This document shows, one piece after another, positions 1 to 5,684 of a DNA stretch of 8,678 nt. Below the pieces are notes generated by a model, which saw only the letters and a program-made list of their open reading frames with translations, was not told the origin of the DNA and ran no database searches. Position numbers and translations under genes: made by a program. The DNA is from Bacillota bacterium (GTDB lineage: Bacteria; Bacillota; Clostridia; Lutisporales; Lutisporaceae), in NCBI GenBank assembly GCA_023230985.1, contig JALNWH010000083.1, forward strand, positions 1 through 8,678, read 5' to 3'. Position 1 is the stretch's first letter. The number at the start of each line of letters is the position of its first letter.

Positions 1-520
1 CTTCTTCTGCAAACATAACTGCAATATCAGGACCTGCTACCCCTGATACATAAGAGTGAAAGTTTATAGGTCTTCCTACTTCATCTTCTATTAAATCTAA
101 AGCTTTTCTGCTTGCTCTTACTTGTTTTCTTGTTACCATTATTCCGCCAATACCTTGATTGGTGCCTTCCATAAGAGAGTCAACGTGAGATTGCCCTGTT
201 GTCCTAATTACCATTATGTGATCAGCGCCATGCCAAGCTGCCATTCTCATTCTGCGAAGGTCGTCTTCAAATCTTCCCGAAGCAATTTCTGTAGTTACAA
301 CACAATCCGGTTGGGGATCTATATAGCCAAATCCTCTACTTCCCGGCAAAGGAACAGAATTCTTTAAGTCCTCGGAGGCTTCAAAGTATTCAAAATCCCC
401 TATGATTCTTTTTTTGTTAGTTCCTTTTCTCCAATGCCAACCTCTTCTTCTAGGTCTATAATCCTCTAAACCTTCAAGAATTTTTTTAATATCAATTTTT
501 TTGTTCGGATCCAGTTTCAT
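1..520 (-). CDS. oraE: D-ornithine 4,5-aminomutase large (E) subunit, N-terminal 173 residues, cut by the window edge
   Basis: This is the catalytic subunit of the adenosylcobalamin- and PLP-dependent mutase that moves the terminal amino group of D-ornithine from C5 to C4, giving 2,4-diaminopentanoate. The frame begins MKLDPNKKIDIKKILEGLED and stays open to position 1, so only the N-terminal part is visible. The whole family protein is over 700 residues. The visible part includes GSRGFGYIDPQPDCVVTTE and GADHIMVIRTTGQSHVDSL, which I recognise as OraE-like. The cobalamin-binding DxHxxG region and the PLP lysine lie further on and cannot be checked here. The start ATG is 2 nt beyond the oraS stop, and its GAAGGAG ribosome site (about 531-537) lies inside the 3' end of oraS, so the two subunits are probably translationally coupled. 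The identification rests on sequence resemblance plus the pathway context. Confidence 0.93.
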   Translation of the reverse strand, partial: MKLDPNKKIDIKKILEGLEDYRPRRRGWHWRKGTNKKRIIGDFEYFEASEDLKNSVPLPGSRGFGYIDPQPDCVVTTEIASGRFEDDLRRMRMAAWHGADHIMVIRTTGQSHVDSLMEGTNQGIGGIMVTRKQVRASRKALDLIEDEVGRPINFHSYVSGVAGPDIAVMFAEE

Positions 521-522
521 TA

Positions 523-885
523 TTAAACCCCTCCTTCAAAAAGAGCTTCAATTTCATCCCAATGCTTACCTTCTGCCAAGGCAAGACCTGCTTCCCTTGC
601 CGGGACTCCAAGTTTCTTAGATAATCTCCATACTACATTACCCGCACCTTTTCCCATCAGACCTTTTTTCATAACACCTTCCACGATAGGCTTTGCTTCA
701 AGGCTAGAAAAACCCATTCTCAATAGGATACTCCTTTCTATAGCAGGTGTTGTGTTTTTATATCCCATTTCCAGCATAGGAGCCACTATCTTATCTGCAA
801 GCTCCCAAAACTTGTCTTTTAATTCTTCTTCTGTCAGATTAGCCAAATGCTTTCGCCTTGCTTCAAAATCATCTGCACGTTTCAT
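523..885 (-). CDS. oraS: D-ornithine 4,5-aminomutase small (S) subunit
   Basis: This is the small partner of OraE in the cytoplasmic D-ornithine aminomutase complex. It is 120 residues, the length expected for OraS (about 121). It starts MKRADDFEARRKHLANLTEE and has the family stretches ELADKIVAPMLEMGYKNTTP and IERSILLRMGFSSLEAKPIV, ending in a helical tail around GKHWDEIEALFEG. No cofactor motif is expected, because OraE holds both B12 and PLP. The start is set by a GGAGG ribosome site at 895-899. The gene lies 16 nt after ortB and 2 nt before oraE, in the middle of the ornithine operon. The function is established for the family and I see no anomaly in the frame. Confidence 0.94.
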   Translation of the reverse strand: MKRADDFEARRKHLANLTEEELKDKFWELADKIVAPMLEMGYKNTTPAIERSILLRMGFSSLEAKPIVEGVMKKGLMGKGAGNVVWRLSKKLGVPAREAGLALAEGKHWDEIEALFEGGV

Positions 886-901
886 TTAAAAAACCTCCAT
901 T

Positions 902-2326
902 CTATTGTTTTACAGTTACTTTTAATTCATCCAAAGTTGAAAGGACGAATTCTTCTTCACCCTTTGTATCATTTATAAGAAATTTGAAATCATGACTTGA
1001 TATTTCATCCTTACCATTATTTTTAACAGCATTATTTATATAAGATTTTCTTGCCTTTTCCAAATCATAGTCCCTAACTTTTATCTTTCCCGGTGATTCA
1101 GGGAAGATAATGTTTTTACCGGGTACTTCTTCATCAGGATTACCAAACAATATTTCTATACCATTTTGTTTAGCAAAACTAATCTGTGGCATAGGATGTT
1201 TGCCTGCACCTGTGTATTCCGTTTCTTGTACTACTATAATCTGATCTTCATCCATTTCCTGTGCCAGAGCAAAAGCAGCCGTTAATGAAGTATTACCCGC
1301 GGGTCCTCTTTCCAGGCCTTCCAATACTGAAAGTGCCTCAGTTATATAGAATACTTCACCTTGTTTAACCAATACATACCTATCTAAATATCTAAGCGGT
1401 CTGGCAGCATTTCTTGGTACATCGGTTCTGTCAGGCCACGTTGCGAAAGGTATTCCGAATCCGGTATGTCCGGTTGTAAAGGATTTTCGATTAAAATCGT
1501 GGTCCGAAGCCATATGTAAACCTGACAAGTCTACGCTGGCTCCAACTATTTGAATATTTTCAGCGCCGGATTTTATAATGCCTCTGGCTGTCCCGGTAAC
1601 ATTTCCGCCGCCTGCGTGAGTGATAACAACTTTATCAGGATCTTTGCCCAATTTCTCTCTGAATTGCATAACTAATTCGTAACCCAATGTTTCGACACCC
1701 GCTATGCCAAATGGTGTATATAGAGAAGCATTGAAATATCCTGTTTCCTCAAGAAGCAATAAAAAAGTATAGAATAACTCCGGCCCTACTGATAGTTGAA
1801 CAACTTCAGCACCATATGCTTCGCATACTCTTTGCTTTTCTAAAATTTCAGGTTGGCCTACCATTTTACTGTCGTAGCATTCTTGGATTACAATACATTT
1901 TAAACCAAGCATCGCTGCTTGTGATGCAACAGCTGCTCCATAATTACCGCTGGTTGCCGCTATTACGCCTTTATATCCCATACGCTTTGCATGATAGACT
2001 GCATTTGCCGCTCTCCTGGCCTTAAAACTTCCTGACGGATTAGCGGCTTCATCTTTTATAAAGATTCTTGCGCCTTTACCTTTAGGTGCATATTTCCTTG
2101 CTAAAGCTGTCAGGTTCCTCAATTCTAGAATTGGAGTATTGCCGACACCTGTACTCCCTTGTATCTCTTGGATTTCATCCAGGGAGTATCCTGCTTCTCT
2201 CATCATTTTCTCATAATCAAAAGCAATACCTCCGGATTCAAATAAATCGTAATCGATACCTATGGCTTTTTTCATTATTTGGTTATTTCTGCTCATTACA
2301 GCATTATAAGATTTATCTTTAATCAT
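902..2326 (-). CDS. ortB: 2-amino-4-oxopentanoate thiolase, beta subunit (PLP-dependent)
   Basis: OrtB is the PLP-carrying subunit of the thiolase that cleaves 2-amino-4-oxopentanoate with CoA to acetyl-CoA and alanine, the last step of oxidative ornithine breakdown. The protein is 474 residues with the fold-type II (threonine synthase/tryptophan synthase beta-like) pattern. The PLP lysine sits in NPSGSFKARRAANA at about K102. A phosphate/substrate loop follows at TSGNYGAAVASQ, then the glycine-rich HAGGGNVTGTARG. I chose the start at 2326 (MIKDKSYNAVMSRNNQ) because a GGAGGTGA ribosome site at 2332-2339 precedes it. A longer in-frame ATG at 2368 would add 14 residues lying over that site and the end of ortA. 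The start overlaps the ortA stop by 8 nt, which suggests coupled synthesis of the two subunits. The stop is TAG, 16 nt before oraS. Confidence 0.94.
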   Translation of the reverse strand: MIKDKSYNAVMSRNNQIMKKAIGIDYDLFESGGIAFDYEKMMREAGYSLDEIQEIQGSTGVGNTPILELRNLTALARKYAPKGKGARIFIKDEAANPSGSFKARRAANAVYHAKRMGYKGVIAATSGNYGAAVASQAAMLGLKCIVIQECYDSKMVGQPEILEKQRVCEAYGAEVVQLSVGPELFYTFLLLLEETGYFNASLYTPFGIAGVETLGYELVMQFREKLGKDPDKVVITHAGGGNVTGTARGIIKSGAENIQIVGASVDLSGLHMASDHDFNRKSFTTGHTGFGIPFATWPDRTDVPRNAARPLRYLDRYVLVKQGEVFYITEALSVLEGLERGPAGNTSLTAAFALAQEMDEDQIIVVQETEYTGAGKHPMPQISFAKQNGIEILFGNPDEEVPGKNIIFPESPGKIKVRDYDLEKARKSYINNAVKNNGKDEISSHDFKFLINDTKGEEEFVLSTLDELKVTVKQ

Positions 2327-2630
2327 CGGCTTCACCTCCAAAAAGAATCTCTTTAAGTTGCATATCAATTTTTGTTAGTTCCGGTACATATTCTCCAAAA
2401 TTATGTATATATTTTGGATTGACTTGATGTAACGTTCCGGAAATCATCCTGCCTGTAACTGTTTTTATTCTTATTTCTTCACCAATTGTTGCCTCGTTTT
2501 GTGCAAAACCTTTGACCCAAAGCTCTAACGGTACGTTTTTTGTATCATCAGGTATATTGACTCCTCTTTCTTCAGGTTTTAACACAATTTGATGAATTTG
2601 TACCCAATCGCCGATTTCTGCCTTTTTCAT
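2319..2630 (-). CDS. ortA: 2-amino-4-oxopentanoate thiolase, alpha subunit
   Basis: OrtA is the small subunit that works with OrtB in CoA-dependent cleavage of 2-amino-4-oxopentanoate. From the start used here it is 103 residues (MKKAEIGDWVQIHQIVLKPE), close to the roughly 100 expected. Recognisable stretches are KPEERGVNIPDDTKNVPLEL, WVKGFAQNEATIGEEIRIKT and a region after VTGRMISGTLHQVNP. I see no cofactor motif, in keeping with PLP being on OrtB. The start is ambiguous. An ATG at 2639 adds three residues but is only 2 nt from the AGAAAGG ribosome site at 2643-2649. The ATG at 2630 has an 11-nt spacing and a typical family N-terminus, so I prefer it. The gene follows ord by 63 nt and its TAA overlaps the ortB start. 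Confidence 0.9.
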   Translation of the reverse strand: MKKAEIGDWVQIHQIVLKPEERGVNIPDDTKNVPLELWVKGFAQNEATIGEEIRIKTVTGRMISGTLHQVNPKYIHNFGEYVPELTKIDMQLKEILFGGEADD

Positions 2631-2693
2631 CAATATCATAACCTTTCTAAATTATAGTAATTTATTCAAAACCTTTATTTTGTTAGCCCAGTC

Positions 2694-3740
2694 TTATTCT
2701 ATGAATTCTCTCATATCTCCTAAAATAGCTCTCGGAACGGGTAAATCAATCATGGTCCTTAAACCCGGTTTTGAATTTATTATATGAGGAATCATGTTTA
2801 TAATCATAGCTATTGTACCTATTCCACCCGAAACTTCAGGCTTGTTTGCTACATTTATATCAGGTGTACCCTTTATTATTACATAATCGCCTGTATCAGT
2901 TCCTTCCAGTTCAGGTTCTATCTGTTGAGGATGATCCATCTCTATTTTCACTTCTCCATCTACGTAACCATAACCTTTCATCGCACATCCTGCCACTAAT
3001 CCCGGTTGTACTTCTGCATGGGGGGCTTTTCTATATACGTTTGTTACAATAGGTTCCATTGTCTGCTTTATCTCATCGCTTAATTTCCAACCAATAGCAT
3101 CAGCAATCATAGTAATAGATTCATGGAATCCTACATGACCTGCAATCTTACCGGTTTCCACTCCTTCATTAAATTCTTCAACAGTTGTACCTATCCCCTG
3201 TTCTTCCATAACCGCAGGTCCAAAGGGTGATAAACTATTTACTCTTCTTGCAGTTATATGATCAATATCTAAGCAAGCGCCTGTTAAGCATACAACAAGT
3301 AAATCCATTATTAAGCCCGGGTTTATGCCGGTTCCTAATACGGATACTCCATTTTCTTTTGCTATTTCATCCATCTTTTTCGATAGTTCAGGTTCTTGTG
3401 CTTGAGGATAACCCATCTCTTCAGCGCTGGTTATAACATTTATCTTTTTCTCTAAACAATAAATAATTTTATCATATGCTTTTCTGGTAAAGGAATCGGT
3501 GCAAAGGATTACAACATCAGCGGCTTTTTCTGTAATGACATCTTCTTTATTGCCTATTAGCACATCTGAATCGGTCGGCTTTTTTGCCTCTAAATAGTCG
3601 TAAATGCTTTTACCGACTTTATCGCCAATATCAATTGCTCCAACGATTTCAACACCCTTTTTTTTCAAAAGTGCGTCTGCTATGCCACTTCCCATTGCGC
3701 CAAAACCCCAAATAATAATTTTTACTTTTTCTTTTTTCAT
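2694..3740 (-). CDS. ord: 2,4-diaminopentanoate dehydrogenase
   Basis: Ord oxidatively deaminates (2R,4S)-2,4-diaminopentanoate to 2-amino-4-oxopentanoate, producing NAD(P)H and ammonia. The 348-residue protein has an N-terminal Rossmann fold with the dinucleotide loop GFGAMGSG (G12, G14, G17), followed by a DapB/homoserine-dehydrogenase-like arrangement. ILCTDSF ends the nucleotide domain, GTGINPGLIMDLL opens the substrate domain, and TARRVNSLSPFGP follows. The C-terminus ends with PRAILGDMREFIE. Cofactor preference cannot be read safely from the sequence. The start is supported by AAGGAGGT at 3752-3759. This is the first gene of the ornithine operon, 63 nt ahead of ortA. It lies about 33 nt downstream of the predicted sigma-54 transcription start, so the operon probably begins here. 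DapB is the main alternative on fold grounds, but its length and neighbours argue against it. Confidence 0.93.
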   Translation of the reverse strand: MKKEKVKIIIWGFGAMGSGIADALLKKKGVEIVGAIDIGDKVGKSIYDYLEAKKPTDSDVLIGNKEDVITEKAADVVILCTDSFTRKAYDKIIYCLEKKINVITSAEEMGYPQAQEPELSKKMDEIAKENGVSVLGTGINPGLIMDLLVVCLTGACLDIDHITARRVNSLSPFGPAVMEEQGIGTTVEEFNEGVETGKIAGHVGFHESITMIADAIGWKLSDEIKQTMEPIVTNVYRKAPHAEVQPGLVAGCAMKGYGYVDGEVKIEMDHPQQIEPELEGTDTGDYVIIKGTPDINVANKPEVSGGIGTIAMIINMIPHIINSKPGLRTMIDLPVPRAILGDMREFIE

Positions 3741-3783
3741 AATTAATTTTTACCTCCTTTATGTAATACTAAATAATATAATA

Positions 3784-3799
3784 TGCAATAATTATGCCA
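3784..3799 (-). promoter_or_regulatory. Sigma-54 (-24/-12) promoter of the ord-ortA-ortB-oraS-oraE operon
   Basis: On the minus strand the sequence reads TGGCATAATTATTGCA. Compared with the sigma-54 consensus TGGCACR-N4-TTGCW, it keeps both the GG and GC dinucleotides, the exact spacing and 15 of 16 defined or allowed positions. The only difference is T for C at the sixth base. The predicted transcription start is near 3773, giving a leader of about 33 nt before the ord ATG. A sigma-54 activator gene lies directly upstream, which supports the call. Confidence 0.85.
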
Positions 3800-3976
3800 G
3801 TTAAGAAATTAATAAAAAAATTTAAATTTCTTGAAATTTATATCTTTTTTTGACTATAATTAAACTTTTCTAGATAGCTTAATGGAAAATACTTATGTAT
3901 TATGCCACTTTTATCTTATTACAAATTTTATTGCAACGATTATCGTATTCTGAATAGTTAGACATAGGTAAATAGC

Positions 3977-3990
3977 GCAAATATATTTGC
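3977..3990. promoter_or_regulatory. Candidate activator-binding site (UAS) copy 1
   Basis: GCAAATATATTTGC is a perfect 14-bp palindrome centred about 210 bp upstream of the predicted ord transcription start. With its flank (GCAAATATATTTGCCATTG, 3977-3995) it matches copy 3 over 19 bp without a mismatch. The position suits an enhancer for a sigma-54 activator. Binding by the adjacent regulator is inferred. Confidence 0.7.
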
Positions 3991-3997
3991 CATTGCA

Positions 3998-4011
3998 GCA
4001 AGTATATTTGC
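3998..4011. promoter_or_regulatory. Candidate activator-binding site (UAS) copy 2
   Basis: GCAAGTATATTTGC differs from the perfect palindrome of copies 1 and 3 by one base. It begins 21 bp after copy 1, two helical turns, so both sites would face the same side of the DNA, as expected for cooperating activator dimers. Its centre is about 231 bp upstream of the predicted ord start. Confidence 0.65.
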
Positions 4012-4075
4012 GCTAGCTTTAAATAACTCTTTTTAAAACCTGATACAATTAGAGTGGCCTTAACTTTCTTAGGAT

Positions 4076-4089
4076 GCAAATATATTTGC
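4076..4089. promoter_or_regulatory. Candidate activator-binding site (UAS) copy 3
   Basis: This is a second perfect GCAAATATATTTGC palindrome, followed by the same CCATTG-type flank as copy 1 (19 bp identical, 4076-4094). It lies 78 bp beyond copy 2 and is centred about 309 bp upstream of the predicted ord start, close to the 3' end of the activator gene. Confidence 0.65.
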
Positions 4090-4159
4090 CATTGATGATT
4101 TTATTTGCCTTTAAAACTTATATTTACCTAATCCACATCTAATATGTATAATGTTTTAT

Positions 4160-5572
4160 CTACTTTCGTTCAATTTTATGTTTCTTGATTTTGTGTTGCA
4201 AACTCTGTCTTTTTATACCAAGCTTTTTGGCTGCTTTTGTTATGTTGAAAGAACTTTCATCCAAGGATTTGATTATCAATTCTTTTTCAATATTATTTAA
4301 TACATTATCTAAAGTATTTTCTTCGGTCAGAGAAATATTTATGTCTTCTATTTCATCTGATTTGATTATTAGGTCTTTAATTTTAGTTGAAAAATGTTTT
4401 GGTTTTAATATATGCTCATTATCTATCATATTCATAGCACTTTCTATGATGTTTTCCAATTCTCTTACATTACCCGGCCAATCATATTGTAAAAAAGAAT
4501 TCTGGACCTCTTTAGAAAGATCCCAAACATCTTTTTGCAATCCAATATTATATTTCTTTATAAAATGTTCAGCCAGTAAAGGAATATCCTTTTTTCGATT
4601 TCTTAATGGGGGTATGCGAATATTGATTACATTTAACCTGTAATATAAATCTTTTCTTAAAGCATTTCTTTTAATTGCCTTCATAGGCTCCTCGTTGGTA
4701 GTCGCAATTATTCTGACATTACATGGTATATCCGTTAAACCGCCTAATCGCCTAATAAAACCTTCTTGTAAGACCCTTAAAAGCTTTGCTTGCAAAGGCA
4801 ATCCCATAGAGTTTATTTCATCTAATAACAAAGTACCGCCATCTGCTTGTTCAAATAAGCCGGGTCTGTTTATAGCCCCTGTAAAACTACCTTTTGTAGT
4901 ACCAAATAATATTCCCTCTAATAAAGTTTCTGGCAATGCGGCACAATTTTGTGCTATAAAAGGCTTGTTTTGTCTATCACTTTCGTTATGAATGCTCTGA
5001 GCAAACAATTCCTTACCTGTACCTGTTTCTCCATAAATAAAAACTGTAGAAGAAGATTTAGAGGCAGCCTTTGCGAAAGATATAGTATCTAAAAAACCAT
5101 CGTCTTCGCCTATTATACATTTAAAGGTATAACCTTTTATTTGCTTTTTATTTGTATCAGTTGATGCTAATTCCTGTTGCAGTATTTCCAGTTTTTTTAA
5201 TAATTCTTTTTCCTTTGTAATATCTTTTGCTATTTCCAATGCCCCATATTTAGTCGGTGATATTTTAAAAGGAATTGTGCTGTTTATTGTGTTTATTTGT
5301 TTGCCATATGTGTTAAGGTATGTTTGATTCTTTAAATATATTGGTTTTTTAGTTTTTAAAACTGTTAAAACAGTGCTCGTCTCTTCCGTGAGGAAGGGGA
5401 ATATTTCTAGTATGCTTTTACCCATGACTTCTTTAATATCCAATCCTTCCAGTTCACTCATAAACTTGTTATAAAATATTGTTTTGCTGTTATGGTCTAC
5501 TACATGTATTCCCGCATTAATGTTTTCAATGATTGCTTCCAATATCGATTTATAAATCAGATTAATACTCAT
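4160..5572 (-). CDS. Sigma-54-dependent activator, PAS-AAA+-Fis type (RocR-like), probable regulator of the ornithine operon
   Basis: This 470-residue enhancer-binding protein starts MSINLIYKSILEAIIENINA. A PAS sensor domain covers about residues 1-125. The AAA+ domain follows, with Walker A GETGTGKE (181-188), GSFTGA (228-233) in place of the usual GAFTGA for sigma-54 contact, Walker B LLLDE (D251-E252), YYRLNV (arginine near 312) and WPGNVREL (365-372). The C-terminus is a Fis-type helix-turn-helix (NITKAAKKLGIKRQSLQHKI). The segment LFGTTKGSFTGAINRPGLFE resembles RocR-type regulators, which in Bacillus activate arginine/ornithine catabolism. The start at 5572 has an AGAGGT ribosome site. 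An upstream ATG at 5605 would add 11 residues and lacks one. There is no response-regulator receiver domain, so control is probably by a small molecule, plausibly ornithine. The gene lies directly upstream of a sigma-54 promoter and three palindromes, which makes ord its likely target. Confidence 0.93.
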   Translation of the reverse strand: MSINLIYKSILEAIIENINAGIHVVDHNSKTIFYNKFMSELEGLDIKEVMGKSILEIFPFLTEETSTVLTVLKTKKPIYLKNQTYLNTYGKQINTINSTIPFKISPTKYGALEIAKDITKEKELLKKLEILQQELASTDTNKKQIKGYTFKCIIGEDDGFLDTISFAKAASKSSSTVFIYGETGTGKELFAQSIHNESDRQNKPFIAQNCAALPETLLEGILFGTTKGSFTGAINRPGLFEQADGGTLLLDEINSMGLPLQAKLLRVLQEGFIRRLGGLTDIPCNVRIIATTNEEPMKAIKRNALRKDLYYRLNVINIRIPPLRNRKKDIPLLAEHFIKKYNIGLQKDVWDLSKEVQNSFLQYDWPGNVRELENIIESAMNMIDNEHILKPKHFSTKIKDLIIKSDEIEDINISLTEENTLDNVLNNIEKELIIKSLDESSFNITKAAKKLGIKRQSLQHKIKKHKIERK

Positions 5573-5620
5573 AATCCACCTCTTACATTCCAAATATATT
5601 AACAATATTTCAAAATAAAC

Positions 5621-5644
5621 AGAAGTAACGCTAACGTTACTTCT
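5621..5644 (-). terminator. Perfect inverted repeat after glyA: probable terminator, or operator/leader hairpin of the activator gene
   Basis: AGAAGTAACG and CGTTACTTCT pair perfectly over 10 bp around a 4-nt loop. The repeat starts 41 bp after the glyA stop. On the minus strand it is followed by GTTTATTTTG, a moderate U-rich tail, so a rho-independent terminator for glyA fits. However, TATAAT (5645-5650) touches the repeat on its upstream side, so the repeat also covers the likely start point of the activator gene. Confidence 0.55.
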
Positions 5645-5650
5645 ATTATA
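5645..5650 (-). promoter_or_regulatory. Possible -10 box for the activator gene
   Basis: A perfect TATAAT on the minus strand lies 72 bp upstream of the activator start codon. The best -35 at 17-bp spacing, TTCAAT, is weak. The call is therefore tentative; an extended or regulator-dependent promoter is possible, and in this AT-rich DNA the hexamer could occur by chance. Confidence 0.4.
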
Positions 5651-5684
5651 TCAATGTTTTTCAAATTATTGAAGGTTGTTACTG

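Larger units (their letters stand above)
3973..4015. repeat. Long inverted repeat containing UAS copies 1 and 2
   Basis: The outer halves of UAS copies 1 and 2 form a perfect inverted repeat with 13-bp arms: TAGCGCAAATATA at 3973-3985 and TATATTTGCGCTA at 4003-4015, separated by 17 bp. It may only reflect two palindromic sites set in mirror arrangement. As RNA it could also fold into a hairpin at the end of the activator transcript, but the bases after it (TTTACC) make a poor terminator tail. Confidence 0.7.
3741..4159. other. Gene-free regulatory region between the sigma-54 activator and ord
   Basis: This 419-bp AT-rich stretch holds no convincing coding frame. From the ord side it contains the ord ribosome site (3752-3759), a short leader, a -24/-12 promoter (3784-3799) and a very AT-rich spacer (about 3805-3870) with runs such as AAATTTCTTGAAATTT. 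Three palindromic candidate enhancer sites lie between 3977 and 4089. The remaining part, next to the activator stop (4095-4159), shows no clear terminator. Activator transcripts may therefore run on towards ord unless the long inverted repeat at 3973-4015 stops them. Confidence 0.85.

Noticed and set aside
122..367. An 81-residue plus-strand open frame within the oraE region.
   Set aside because: It is antisense to an intact, recognisable OraE N-terminus and has no family resemblance.
2327..2368. A longer N-terminus for ortB starting at 2368.
   Set aside because: The extra 14 residues cover the end of ortA and the strong GGAGGTGA ribosome site belonging to the ATG at 2326.
2640..2693. A terminator or attenuator between ord and ortA, the widest gap inside the operon.
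   Set aside because: No stable inverted repeat with a U-run was found; the stretch is simply AT-rich.
3892..3907. TGGCATAATACATAAG on the minus strand as a second sigma-54 promoter. It shares TGGCATAAT with the promoter at 3784-3799.
   Set aside because: The -12 element is missing: no TTGC at the required spacing. It may be chance or a decayed copy.
3977..3992. TGGCAAATATATTTGC on the minus strand (also at 4076-4091) as a further sigma-54 promoter.
   Set aside because: It looks like TGGCA...TTGC, but the GG-to-GC spacing is one base too long, which sigma-54 does not tolerate well. The sequence is better explained as a palindromic activator site plus the shared flanking CCATTG.
3973..4094. 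The repeated palindromes as a CRISPR array or mobile-element ends.
   Set aside because: There are only three short copies with unequal gaps (7 and 64 bp), no cas genes, no transposase and no target duplications.
4185..4643. A 152-residue plus-strand open frame opposite the activator, and similar antisense frames at 4695-4991, 2086-2322 and 6097-6333.
   Set aside because: They lie fully opposite well-supported genes, have low-complexity Leu/Ile/Ser/Phe-rich translations, no recognisable domain and no good ribosome site.
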